Below are positions 8,664-17,211 of a stretch of 64,000 nt of DNA, one piece after another; position 1 is the stretch's first letter, and every line of letters begins with the position of its first letter. The stretch is from Devosia sediminis (GTDB lineage: Bacteria > Pseudomonadota > Alphaproteobacteria > Rhizobiales > Devosiaceae): positions 372,001-436,000 of the forward strand of contig NZ_JAEKMH010000004.1 in assembly GCF_016411825.1 (NCBI RefSeq). Direction: 5' to 3'. The notes below the pieces were generated by a model. It had not been told where the DNA came from. It did not search any database and saw nothing but the letters and a program-made list of their open reading frames with translations. The position numbers were made by a program, and so were the translations under genes.

Positions 8664-8966
8664 CTACACGCCGGCGCGCACCACCGCCGGATAGATGTAG
8701 TAGCCGATGATCGACTGGATGAAGAAGATGATCAGGAATGCCACCAGCGGCGAAAGGTCGAGACCCGAGAAATTGGGCATGAAGCGGCGGATGGGCCGCA
8801 GCACCGGCTCGGTGAGCTGGTTGATCACCTGCCACACCATGGCGACGAACTGATTGCGCGTATTGATGACGTTGAACGAGATCAGCCAGCTCATGATGAT
8901 CATGATGAGCAGCACCCACCAGTAGAGCTGGAGGAGGATCAGGATGATGTCGAGCACGGCGCGCAT
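8664..8966 (-). CDS. YggT-family membrane protein
   Basis: This 100-residue protein has two YggT-type hydrophobic helices (LDIILILLQLYWWVLLIMII and the PLVAFLIIFFIQSIIGYYI region). The linker LTEPVLRPIRRFMPNFSGLDLSPL is the family hallmark. YggT proteins sit in the inner membrane; links to osmotic stress, cell division and ribosome maturation are reported in various bacteria, but the biochemical role is not settled. It stands alone. In many Hyphomicrobiales the gene is near a DUF167 gene, which is not seen here. Confidence 0.9.
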   Translation of the reverse strand: MRAVLDIILILLQLYWWVLLIMIIMSWLISFNVINTRNQFVAMVWQVINQLTEPVLRPIRRFMPNFSGLDLSPLVAFLIIFFIQSIIGYYIYPAVVRAGV

Positions 8967-9258
8967 TGGCGTCTCCGGTGAAAGGGTCCGAATTATCTAG
9001 TGGCTGCATGCCCCTGGGGCAAGGCCGGGCATACAGAAGGGTAAAGCATAGGGGCCCACACCAGATTACGCGGTGCAGGCCCCTGATGACTTTGGACCCG
9101 GTACGCGAAACTCTTCATCCGGGTACGCCATCAAATGCACGAAGCGTGCCAGACCGTCCGCCCCGGAAATCGGGGAGCAGAGATTAAGCCATTGTGAAGT
9201 TTCGCATTTTGCAGCGACAGGCGGTGATGCAGAATGCAACACGCCTTGCAGGATGCAA

Positions 9259-9867
9259 CTAGCCGCGCGACTGCGCCGGCTTCCAGGTGATGACGCGGAA
9301 GAGGTAGATCAGCACCACGGCGGCAAGGACGAGGTAGCTCAGAGGATCGAGTACCACTTCGATCATCTCGTAGTGCTCGTGCAGGATATAGCCCGCCAGC
9401 GTAAGAAAGGTGTTCCAGATCAGCGCGCCCGCAGTGGAGGCGAGGAGAAAGAGCGGCAGCGGCATCTTGGCCAGGCCCGCCGGGATGGAAATCAGCGTGC
9501 GGATGATCGGCATCAGCCGGCCGAACAGCACGATGATGGGTCCGAAGCGGCGGAAATAGCCCACGGCAATGTCGATCTCCTCGGCATTCATGGTGAGGAG
9601 ACGCCCATGCCGGTCGGCCAGCCACTTCACCCGGTCGAGACCGAAGAGGCGGCCGGCGAAATACCAGGGCAGCATGCCGACCACGGCGCCGAACGTGGCG
9701 GTGGCGAGGACGCCGAAAAGGTTGAGATCGCCATTGGCGGCGGCAAAGCCGGCAAAGGGAATGATGAGTTCGGACGGAATGGGCGGAAAGATCGATTCCG
9801 CCAGCATGACAAGGAAAATCCCGACATAGCCGAGGTCGGTGATGATCTGGATGATCCAGTCGGTCAT
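9259..9867 (-). CDS. DedA-family membrane protein
   Basis: The 202-residue protein is a DedA/VTT-superfamily membrane protein. It has the conserved ESIFPPIPSELIIPFAGF re-entrant motif, the RFGPIIVLFGRLMPIIRTLIS second motif, and four to five hydrophobic segments. DedA proteins support membrane-potential homeostasis, and several act as undecaprenyl-phosphate or phospholipid flippases. The ATG at 9867 (MTDWIIQIITDLGYVG) is chosen because the 18 upstream residues are non-family and repeat-derived. Confidence 0.9.
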   Translation of the reverse strand: MTDWIIQIITDLGYVGIFLVMLAESIFPPIPSELIIPFAGFAAANGDLNLFGVLATATFGAVVGMLPWYFAGRLFGLDRVKWLADRHGRLLTMNAEEIDIAVGYFRRFGPIIVLFGRLMPIIRTLISIPAGLAKMPLPLFLLASTAGALIWNTFLTLAGYILHEHYEMIEVVLDPLSYLVLAAVVLIYLFRVITWKPAQSRG

Positions 9868-9891
9868 GCGGTCGCTGTCCTCTCGTTCTGC

Positions 9892-9966
9892 GTCACCACC
9901 GGGGCTGTCCCGGTGGTCCATGCTCGTCCAGAAATGGATTGCCCGGACAAGCCGGGCAATGACGAT
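9892..9966. repeat. Paired palindrome, family B copy 2
   Basis: An ACCACCGGGG/CCCGGTGGT hairpin is followed by an ATTGCCCGG/CCGGGCAAT hairpin, the same two modules as at 6221-6295 in the opposite order. It separates dedA from typA. Confidence 0.8.
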
Positions 9967-10000
9967 GCGAAACTATCGAGGGCCGCTTAACAGACCCTGA

Positions 10001-11815
10001 TCAGGCCGTCTTGGCGGCGCGGCTCATGCGCTTGCGATCGTTCGGATCGAGCCAGATCTTCCTGAGGCGGATCGACTTGGGCGTCACTTCGACATATTCG
10101 TCCTCGGCAATGTAGCCGAGGCTCTGTTCGAGCGTGAGCTTCTTCGGAGTGGTCAGGCGGACCGCTTCGTCCTTGGACGTGGTGCGGATATTGGTGAGCT
10201 GCTTGCCCTTGAGCGGATTGACCTCGAGGTCGTTCTCACGGGAATGCTCGCCGATGATCATGCCTTCATAGACGTCCACGCCGGCGTCGATCATCATCGG
10301 ACCGCGCTCTTCGAGGTTCCACAGGGCATAGGCCACGGACTGGCCGGTGCCGTTGGAGATCAAAACGCCAGTACGACGGCCCGGCAGTTCGCCCTTGTAC
10401 GGCACGAACGAGTGGAACAGGCGGTTGAAGATCGCCGTGCCGCGGGTATCGGACAGGAGTTCAGGCTGGTAGCCGATCAGCGAACGGGTCGGAACCAGGA
10501 GCTGTATACGCGTGCGGCCGACGCCGGACGGACGCATGTCGGTCAGCTCGCCCTTGCGCTCGGTGAGCTTCTGCACGACCGTGCCGGTATGCTCGTCATC
10601 GACGTCGATGATGACTTCTTCGACCGGCTCGAGCGTGACGCCGTCTTCTTCCTTGAACAGCACTTTCGGGCGACCGATGGTGAGTTCGAAGCCTTCGCGG
10701 CGCATGTTTTCGATGAGCACGGCGAGCTGAAGTTCGCCGCGGCCGGCCACGTCGTAGCTGTCATTGTCGTCGCCCGGGGTGACGCGGATGGCCACATTGC
10801 CTTCGGCTTCGCGCATCAGACGCTCGCGGATGACGCGGGACTGCACCTTGTCGCCTTCGCGGCCGGCCAGCGGACCGTCATTGATGCGGAAGGTGACCGA
10901 AAGGGTCGGGGGATCGATCGGCTTGGCGGCGATCGGTTGGGTAACCGAGGTGGCGCAGAGCGTGTCGGCCACGGTCGAGGTCACAAGGCCGGCAATGGCG
11001 ACGATATCGCCGGCCTGGCCCACGTCGATCGGGGTGCGCTCGAGGCCACGGAAAGCCAGGACCTTGGAAACGCGGCCCTTTTCGACTTCCTTGCCGTCAC
11101 GGTTGAGCGTGTGAATGGGGTCGTTGGCCTTGACCGAGCCCGAGGTGATGCGGCCGGTGAGGATACGCCCGAGGAACGGGTTGCGCTCGATGGTGGTGAC
11201 CAGCATGCGGAAGGCGCCTTCTTCCACGGCAGGCTCGGGCACGTGTTCGATGACCTTGTCGAGCAGCGGTCCGAGGTTTTCCTTGGGACCTTCGGGCTCC
11301 AGCGCCATCCAGCCCTGCTTGGCCGAACCGTAGAGCACCGGAAAGTCGAGCTGCTCGGGCGACGCATCGAGAGCGATAAAGAGATCGAAGATTTCCTCGA
11401 GCACTTCCATGTGGCGCTCGTCGGACTTGTCGATCTTGTTGATGGCAACGATCGGACGCAGGCCTTGCTTCAGCGCCTTGCCGAGCACGAACTTGGTCTG
11501 GGGCATCGGGCCTTCGGCGGCGTCGACGAGGATCACCACGCCATCGACCATGGAGAGGATGCGCTCGACTTCACCGCCGAAGTCGGCGTGGCCGGGCGTG
11601 TCGACGATATTGATGCGCGTGTCTTTCCAGAGCAGCGAAGTGACCTTGGCCAGAATGGTGATGCCGCGCTCGCGCTCGATGTCATTGCTGTCCATGGCGC
11701 GTTCTTCGACGCGTTCGTTTTCGCGGAAGGAGCCGGACTGCTTGAGCAGAACGTCGATCAGCGTGGTCTTGCCGTGGTCAACGTGGGCGATGATGGCGAT
11801 ATTGCGCAGGGACAT
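10001..11815 (-). CDS. typA: Translational GTPase TypA/BipA
   Basis: The 604-residue GTPase binds ribosomes and supports 50S assembly and stress-adapted translation. The G1 motif is AHVDHGKTT at residues 9-17, followed by RGITI, DTPGHADFGGEV, and NKID motifs. Domains II and V and the TypA-specific C-terminal domain complete a normal length. The ATG at 11815 gives the canonical MSLRNIAIIAHVDHG start, so the 14 upstream in-frame residues are omitted. The gene is monocistronic in this context. Confidence 0.97.
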   Translation of the reverse strand: MSLRNIAIIAHVDHGKTTLIDVLLKQSGSFRENERVEERAMDSNDIERERGITILAKVTSLLWKDTRINIVDTPGHADFGGEVERILSMVDGVVILVDAAEGPMPQTKFVLGKALKQGLRPIVAINKIDKSDERHMEVLEEIFDLFIALDASPEQLDFPVLYGSAKQGWMALEPEGPKENLGPLLDKVIEHVPEPAVEEGAFRMLVTTIERNPFLGRILTGRITSGSVKANDPIHTLNRDGKEVEKGRVSKVLAFRGLERTPIDVGQAGDIVAIAGLVTSTVADTLCATSVTQPIAAKPIDPPTLSVTFRINDGPLAGREGDKVQSRVIRERLMREAEGNVAIRVTPGDDNDSYDVAGRGELQLAVLIENMRREGFELTIGRPKVLFKEEDGVTLEPVEEVIIDVDDEHTGTVVQKLTERKGELTDMRPSGVGRTRIQLLVPTRSLIGYQPELLSDTRGTAIFNRLFHSFVPYKGELPGRRTGVLISNGTGQSVAYALWNLEERGPMMIDAGVDVYEGMIIGEHSRENDLEVNPLKGKQLTNIRTTSKDEAVRLTTPKKLTLEQSLGYIAEDEYVEVTPKSIRLRKIWLDPNDRKRMSRAAKTA

Positions 11816-12069
11816 GAAATCGAGCCTTGTTGGCACGATCCACAAAACCATTCCCACGGGAGTGCTCTCGGGTGGGACGGTCAGGACGGACCATGCGGTA
11901 TGAATATGCCAGCGCCAAAGTCGGGAGCGATCCGGCAGTTTGCGCGGCTCTTACAGGATAGGGGCCGGTTTCACAAGGTTTCAATCTGCAGGGCGGGGTT
12001 GCAGGGCCAATGACAAGCCGCCACGCCCGGCAGGGAACGCGGCGGCTGGTGGCAAGGTTTGTGCTGGCG

Positions 12070-12735
12070 CTAGGCCAGGAAGGGCTGTGCTGCGGCCAGC
12101 ACGTCTTCCTTGCTCATGGGTTCGTCATAGGCGCCGTCCCACGGCTTCTTGCCGCCGATCTTGCGCACGATGGCAGCATGGCGCGCCTCGACCGAATGGA
12201 TCTGCAGCGCGGTCTGCAACAGGTCGTTATTGCCGATGAGATTGCCGGCCTGGCCCTTGTAGGCGGCGACGCCCAGGTCCTCGAATGTCTGGCTGAGGGT
12301 TAAGTAGGTGTCGAAATTGGTCAGCACGTCGGCATATTGGCCGCCGGCCGTGGCGTCGATCTCGGGGCGGGCAACGGCATCGGCGCCGAGCACGCTTTCG
12401 AGCAGCGCCACATGCTGGGCCTCGTGCAGGCCGATATGGGTGAAGATTGCCATATATTCGTGCGGGATGAGGCCGTCGGCCTCAAGGCCCGAGCGATAGA
12501 AGAAATCCTCGATATGTTCGAGGGTCAGGGCGTAATTGAGCACGTCCTTGATCTCCGCCGGCAGCGACTGGCCAAAGGCCTGCTGCGCCGTGACGGCAAG
12601 CACCATGGGAGCGCTGGCCAGCATGCCGAGCGAAGCGACGCTGCGCTTGAAGAAGGCGCGACGGTCCACCGAAAGGCGGGCAGTGATTTCCGGATCGATG
12701 CCGGAGAGCAGGCTGGTCTGAACGGGATTGGTCAT
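12070..12735 (-). CDS. Tat-exported ferritin-like domain protein, second of a pair
   Basis: The 221-residue protein has an N-terminal twin-arginine-like motif (RRAFFKRSVASLG) followed by a hydrophobic stretch ending in QQAFGQ. After it comes a four-helix ferritin-like domain with candidate metal ligands in LEHIEDFFY, LHEAQHVALLE and SVEARHA. Such proteins are predicted di-iron proteins exported folded to the periplasm; no activity is established. Its start has an AGGAG site. The paralogue lies 11 bp upstream (12747-13394), forming an operon. Confidence 0.82.
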   Translation of the reverse strand: MTNPVQTSLLSGIDPEITARLSVDRRAFFKRSVASLGMLASAPMVLAVTAQQAFGQSLPAEIKDVLNYALTLEHIEDFFYRSGLEADGLIPHEYMAIFTHIGLHEAQHVALLESVLGADAVARPEIDATAGGQYADVLTNFDTYLTLSQTFEDLGVAAYKGQAGNLIGNNDLLQTALQIHSVEARHAAIVRKIGGKKPWDGAYDEPMSKEDVLAAAQPFLA

Positions 12736-12746
12736 TTGTGTTCTCC

Positions 12747-13394
12747 TCAGACCAGGGAATTGGCGGTGACGTCGGACGTGATGAACGGATCGGCCGCAGC
12801 CAGCACGTCGGCGGGCTCCTTGGCGGCGTCGAGGCCGTTGTCGTCGACGACTTCGGGGCCGGCAAAGGCGACGGAGTCGGGCTGCAGCAGGTCGCGGATG
12901 AAGGCAGCGTGGCGGGCCTCCACCGAGACGATGCGGCCGGCCTCTGCCAGGTAGTCGACATTCTCGATCAGCTTGCCGGCGCCGTTATAGGCGGCGACGC
13001 CCAGGTCCTCGAAGGTCTTGGCGGTATTGAGAACGCTGTCGCGGCTGGTGAAATCCACGGCGGAAAAATCGACTTCCAGTTCCGGGATGGCATCGTCGCC
13101 AAGCGCTTCCTTGAGGAAGTCGCGGTGATCGACCTCATGGTCGCGGATGTCGGTGAGCCATTCGGTCTCGTCCGCACTGATGCCTTCATAGGGGTTGTCG
13201 ATGACAGCGGTATAGAAGGCGGCTTCGAGCTGCTCGAGCGCATAGGCATAGTTGAGCACGCCGATATCGCCTTCACCGAGATCGGCGGCGAGCGCAGCGG
13301 AAATACCGAAATTGGGCAGGATGGCGCCGGCCACGGCGATGCTGGCGGAAGCACCGGTCCATTTGAGCAGGCGGCGACGGGAAAGGTCACTCAT
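12747..13394 (-). CDS. Tat-exported ferritin-like domain protein, first of a pair
   Basis: The 215-residue protein opens with SRRRLLKW, a twin-arginine motif, then a hydrophobic region ending ISAALA. The ferritin-like bundle has ligand-like residues in YALEQLEAAFYTA, IRDHEVDHRDFL and SVEARHAAFIRD. It resembles the neighbouring 12070-12735 protein in architecture, including a FEDLGVAAY motif shared by both. The pair may form a heteromeric metal-binding complex; this is inference. The ATG at 13394 has a GAGG site. The upstream gap is noticeably AT-rich. Confidence 0.82.
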   Translation of the reverse strand: MSDLSRRRLLKWTGASASIAVAGAILPNFGISAALAADLGEGDIGVLNYAYALEQLEAAFYTAVIDNPYEGISADETEWLTDIRDHEVDHRDFLKEALGDDAIPELEVDFSAVDFTSRDSVLNTAKTFEDLGVAAYNGAGKLIENVDYLAEAGRIVSVEARHAAFIRDLLQPDSVAFAGPEVVDDNGLDAAKEPADVLAAADPFITSDVTANSLV

Positions 13395-13678
13395 GTCGAT
13401 CCTCGTTGGTTGACGTTTCGTCTGACCAGATGAGGAACGGATCGGCGCACAGTTGTGCAGCGCCGAATTCAACAAATATGACAATATAGCGCGGGAACAA
13501 TTCGACGCCACGATTGTTCACGCGACCGGTCGAGAACAACATATTTTTCCAGCAACGAAGTCGATTTGTCTTCGTTCACGATCCCGCCATTCACGGCATC
13601 GGCACTGCCCCGGCCGAAACTCCGCTTGTCCAGCTCCCGTAACGAGGATCAACACTCGCTTGTGGAGACTTTACCCGC

Positions 13679-13882
13679 GTGGAAGACATTTATCGGGACC
13701 ACCGTATTTCGGTGCGCCAAGCCATCAATCACGGAAACGGCTTTGAGGCCAAGATCTGGACTGTCCAGGGCAATCCCACACTGCTGGTCGCCAAGGCGAG
13801 CCTGGATGAAGGCGCGGCCACCTGTCTCGACCGCGCCCGCAAGGTGATCGATCAGTTCATCACCTATCGCGACCAGCACTGA
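13679..13882 (+). CDS. Small hypothetical protein
   Basis: A 67-residue frame with a GTG start behind a GGAG element at about 13664-13667. The sequence (VEDIYRDHRISVRQAINHGN onward) has no recognised motif. It looks like a short alpha/beta cytoplasmic protein, with an ARKVIDQFITYRDQ amphipathic end. Small conserved proteins of this size are common in the order, but I cannot name a family. It converges on the VOC gene at 13892, with ten bases between the stops. Confidence 0.5.
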   Translation: MEDIYRDHRISVRQAINHGNGFEAKIWTVQGNPTLLVAKASLDEGAATCLDRARKVIDQFITYRDQH

Positions 13883-13891
13883 GGCTGGGGT

Positions 13892-14275
13892 CTATTTCAC
13901 CGAACGCGGCAGCTCGCCCGATTGCCAGAGCCCCAGGCCAAAGCCATCCGGGTCCAGAAAATCGGCACTCCAGCCGCCGGGCGCCTCGGAGACGGGCGTG
14001 ACGATATTGACGCCCTTCTGCGCCAATTCGGCGACCACGTCGTCGATGCCGCCCTCGTCGAGTTCGAAGACGATGGCCGGCGTATTGCCGCGCACACCCT
14101 CCATCTCGAAGAAGATGAGATCGGGGCCGCCTTCGATGCTGGCCTGGAGCCAGAACGGTTCGGCCCCTTCCATGCGCTCGAGCTGGAGCCCCAGGGTCTG
14201 GTTGTAAAAGGCTTCGGTGCGCGCGATGTCGCTCACATAAAAGACCACGCTGACTTTTTTCGGCTTGAGGCCCAT
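13892..14275 (-). CDS. VOC-superfamily (glyoxalase-like) protein
   Basis: The 127-residue protein is one VOC module: VVFYVSDIARTEAFYNQTLG at the front, ELDEGGIDDVVAELAQKG in the middle and FLDPDGFGLGLWQ at the end. No substrate can be inferred. The ATG at 14275 gives MGLKPKKVSVVFYV and is preceded by an AAAGGAG site. It lies 31 bp downstream of the ECF sigma factor gene on the same strand and may be cotranscribed with it. Confidence 0.85.
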   Translation of the reverse strand: MGLKPKKVSVVFYVSDIARTEAFYNQTLGLQLERMEGAEPFWLQASIEGGPDLIFFEMEGVRGNTPAIVFELDEGGIDDVVAELAQKGVNIVTPVSEAPGGWSADFLDPDGFGLGLWQSGELPRSVK

Positions 14276-14306
14276 GGGGCAGCTCCTTTGTTTGCTGGAT
14301 ACGGAC

Positions 14307-14906
14307 CTATTGCCGCGAGGGGCCGGATTGTGAGCGCCGCACGACAAATAAATGCCCATCCGGATCGTGGCTGGCAAAAGCGCCGCCATGGCGCAGCAGC
14401 GCCGGGAGGAGGCAATCGCGGATGCGCCCATAGGCCAGGTCGAGGTAAAGGCCGCTGAGTTCGCCGGGCGCGGCAAGACCCCGGCTCACCAGATGGCGGC
14501 GCAGGGCGGTGACGCGCTGGCGCAAGGCGGTATCGGGCAGATCGAGCAGATAGGCGATCTCGCGCCGGTTGTGCCCGGTCAGCACCAGGGCCGCAAAGGT
14601 CCGCAGCGCTGGCGGCAGGCCATCGAGGGTTTCAGCAAGGCCCGCCCCCTGCCCCGGCTCGGGCGCGGCGCGGCTTTCCTGCCAAAGCTGGTCGCGACGC
14701 CCGGCGCGACGGGCCGAGCGCGCCGCCATGCGGGCGCGATTGCGGACGACGCCGCCCAGCCAATGCACATTTTCAGGACTGGCGAGGTCGAACCGGCCGG
14801 CCTCCACCGCCAGCAGCATGGCATCCTGCACGATGTCTTCGGCCCCGCCGGCACCGGCATGGCGGCGGGCAATGGCGGTCAGGCGAGCGTAAAGGGCGGT
14901 GCGCAT
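14307..14906 (-). CDS. ECF-type RNA polymerase sigma factor with a C-terminal extension
   Basis: The 199-residue protein has a sigma-70 region 2 (ARLTAIARRHAGAGGAEDIVQDAMLLAVEAG, about residues 8-38) and region 4 (LPPALRTFAALVLTGHNRREIAYLLDLPDTALRQRVTALRRHL, near 96-138). Beyond region 4 about 60 residues remain, including LYLDLAYGRIRDCLLPALLR and a DPDGHLFVV motif. No anti-sigma factor adjoins it, so this tail may act as the sensor or inhibitory domain, as in other ECF groups with C-terminal extensions. That role is inferred. Confidence 0.78.
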   Translation of the reverse strand: MRTALYARLTAIARRHAGAGGAEDIVQDAMLLAVEAGRFDLASPENVHWLGGVVRNRARMAARSARRAGRRDQLWQESRAAPEPGQGAGLAETLDGLPPALRTFAALVLTGHNRREIAYLLDLPDTALRQRVTALRRHLVSRGLAAPGELSGLYLDLAYGRIRDCLLPALLRHGGAFASHDPDGHLFVVRRSQSGPSRQ

Positions 14907-14947
14907 GGAGCGACAGTGTCAGGCGAAGAGCGGACGGGCAAGCGCGC

Positions 14948-17074
14948 TCAGGAAGCCTTGAGGCTTGCCTGCCCCTTGGCCGCCTCCGAATGCAGCAGAT
15001 TGGCCAGCGCCTTGGGCTTGAGCGGGGGCGAGAACAGGAAGCCCTGTACTTCCGAGACGCCCTGTTCGCGCACCATGACCAGTTGTTCCTCGGTCTCGAT
15101 GCCCTCGGCGGTGGTCGACATGCCCAGCGACTGCCCCAGCCCGATCACCGCCTTGATGATGGCCTGGCTATCGGTGCGGGTGGTGAGATCGCGCATGAAG
15201 GAGCGGTCGATCTTGATCTTGTCGAAGGGGAAGCTCCTGAGATAGCTCAGCGACGAATAGCCGGTGCCGAAATCGTCCATGGAAATGCGCACGCCCATGC
15301 CGCGCAGCTCGTGCAGCGCCGCAATGGTGCTTTCATTGTCGGTGAGCAACAGGCTTTCGGTGATCTCGAGTTCCAGCCGCGTCGGTTCGAGACCGGCTTC
15401 GAGCAGGGCCGACTTGACCTGGGCGACGAGATTCTTCTGCCGGAACTGCACCGGGGAGAGATTGACCGCAATCCGCACCTCGCCCGGCCAACTGGCGGCG
15501 GTGCGGCAGGCCTCGTGCAGCACCCATTCCCCGATCGGCACGATGAGACCGGTTTCCTCGGCCACCGGCACGAATTCTACCGGCGAAATGGTGCGATCGT
15601 CGTGATCCCAGCGCAATAGCGCTTCCACGCAGGTGACACGGTTTTCCTTGAGGCCCAGAAGAGGCTGGAACATCAGTCGCAGTTCATCGCGCTGCATGGC
15701 GAGCCGCAGGCCCGCCTCGATGGAGCGGCGCTGCTGCAGTTCGGCATCCATGCCGGTTTCAAAGAAATGATAGGTCGAGCGCCCCTCGGACTTGGCCTTG
15801 TAGAGGGCAAGGTCGGCATTCTTGACGAGCTGGTCGGTGGTGATGCCATCGCCCGGGCCTACGGCAATGCCGACCGAAGCGCCGATCTCGATGCGCTGGC
15901 CGCCGATGATCATGGGCGTGCGCATGGCCTTGACGATGCGGTCGGCGACGCGGGCGGCCATATCCACCCCGTCGATCGGCCGCAACAGCAGCGCAAATTC
16001 GTCGCCGCCCAGGCGCGCCAGGAGGTCGGTCTCGCGCGTCGTGCCCCAAAGGCGCACGGCGGCCTGCTTGATCACCTCGTCGCCCACGGCATGGCCCAGC
16101 GTATCGTTGACGGCCTTGAAGTGGTCGAGGTCGATATAAAGCACCGCGGCCATTTCGCCGCGCTTGAGGCCGGCTTCGGCCCGCGCCATCTGCTCCAGAA
16201 ACTCGATGCGGTTGGGCAGGTCGGTCAGCGCGTCGTGGCGCGCCAGATGCTGGATGCGCGCCTCGGCCTGGCGCTGCTCGGTAATGTCCTCGTGGGTCGA
16301 GACCCAGCCGCCATCCTTCATCGGATGGTGCTGCATGAGGATGGTGCGATTGTTGAGTTCGTGGATGTTCTTGCCGTATTCGCGGCGCGAAATGACCTCG
16401 CGGCGCCAGGCGATATACTCTTCCTTGGTGCCGCCGGTGGACATGCCCATGTCGAAAAGATGGGCGAGGATGTCCTCGAGCTGGCTGCCAGGCTTCAAGA
16501 GGTTGATGGGCAGGTTGTAGATGCGGGCATAAGGCTCGTTGCAGATGACGAGGCGCCCGCGCGCATCCATCATGCAAAGGCCGATGGAGATATTGTTGAC
16601 CGCAGCATCGAGCCGGATGTTCTGCCGTTCGAGTTCGAGCTTGCGCTTCTGCTGGCTCTCCGAGCGGGCGATCTCGTCGGTAATGTCCTCGTGAGTGACC
16701 ACCCAGCCGAGTTTTTCTGAATAGACATGCGCGGTTTCGATGATGCGGCCGCCGGCCACCACTTCCTGCGCCTTGTGCCGCGCGCCGCCGCGATTGGCCA
16801 GCAGCTCGCTGGTATAGTGTTCGTAGAACTGGTCGGGGCTCTGTCCGGCATGGTTGCCGAGGCGAGCGCTGAGATGCACCACATCCTCGAGCGTCATGCC
16901 GCGATGGATGGCGTCCTCGGAAAAGCCGTAGAAGTCGCGATAGTGCTTGTTCCACATGAGGAGACGGAACTGCGGCGACCAGACGCAAAAGCCATAGGGA
17001 ATGCTTTCCAGCGCTGCATCCAGGAGCAGGGCTTCGGCAACTTCCCCAACTTTGCCGACGTCATCGGACCGCAT
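14948..17074 (-). CDS. PAS-PAS-GGDEF-EAL cyclic di-GMP turnover protein
   Basis: The roughly 708-residue protein has two PAS domains (near residues 15-125 and 150-265), a GGDEF domain with intact RLGGDEFALLL, and an EAL domain with intact EALLRW and DDFGTGYSS. Both a diguanylate cyclase and a phosphodiesterase activity are therefore possible. No membrane segments are visible, so it is cytosolic. The ATG at 17074 is preferred; an in-frame TTG eight codons upstream is the alternative. A perfect CtrA box lies 59 bp upstream, suggesting cell-cycle control of the motile/sessile switch. Confidence 0.93.
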   Translation of the reverse strand: MRSDDVGKVGEVAEALLLDAALESIPYGFCVWSPQFRLLMWNKHYRDFYGFSEDAIHRGMTLEDVVHLSARLGNHAGQSPDQFYEHYTSELLANRGGARHKAQEVVAGGRIIETAHVYSEKLGWVVTHEDITDEIARSESQQKRKLELERQNIRLDAAVNNISIGLCMMDARGRLVICNEPYARIYNLPINLLKPGSQLEDILAHLFDMGMSTGGTKEEYIAWRREVISRREYGKNIHELNNRTILMQHHPMKDGGWVSTHEDITEQRQAEARIQHLARHDALTDLPNRIEFLEQMARAEAGLKRGEMAAVLYIDLDHFKAVNDTLGHAVGDEVIKQAAVRLWGTTRETDLLARLGGDEFALLLRPIDGVDMAARVADRIVKAMRTPMIIGGQRIEIGASVGIAVGPGDGITTDQLVKNADLALYKAKSEGRSTYHFFETGMDAELQQRRSIEAGLRLAMQRDELRLMFQPLLGLKENRVTCVEALLRWDHDDRTISPVEFVPVAEETGLIVPIGEWVLHEACRTAASWPGEVRIAVNLSPVQFRQKNLVAQVKSALLEAGLEPTRLELEITESLLLTDNESTIAALHELRGMGVRISMDDFGTGYSSLSYLRSFPFDKIKIDRSFMRDLTTRTDSQAIIKAVIGLGQSLGMSTTAEGIETEEQLVMVREQGVSEVQGFLFSPPLKPKALANLLHSEAAKGQASLKAS

Positions 17075-17132
17075 CCAACCCCATCCCCAAAGAGCCAACT
17101 CGCGACGCTGGCGAAAAGCTAATGAGATGCGC

Positions 17133-17147
17133 TTAACGCGGGATTAA
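17133..17147 (-). promoter_or_regulatory. CtrA box (TTAA-N7-TTAA) upstream of the GGDEF-EAL gene
   Basis: TTAACGCGGGATTAA is an exact match to the full CtrA recognition sequence. It lies 59 bp before the ATG of the reverse-strand GGDEF-EAL gene, in the gap behind argG, where a CtrA-activated promoter would place its -35 region. Confidence 0.55.
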
Positions 17148-17176
17148 ATGTGACGGTTTCAATCGATTTCGTGAAG

Positions 17177-17199
17177 GGGGCGGGCCATCAACCCGCCCC
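17177..17199 (-). terminator. Hairpin downstream of argG
   Basis: GGGGCGGG (17177-17184) pairs with CCCGCCCC (17192-17199), 13 bp after the argG stop on the reverse strand. No T-run follows, so it is either an imperfect terminator or a 3'-stabilising stem. Confidence 0.4.
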
Positions 17200-17211
17200 A
17201 TTTGCGCGAAT

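Noticed and set aside
13495..13519. Inverted repeat GAACAAT / ATTGTTC upstream of the ferritin-like pair
   Set aside because: GGAAC suggested an EcfG -35 element, but no suitable -10 follows on either strand; possibly a minor operator in AT-rich DNA.
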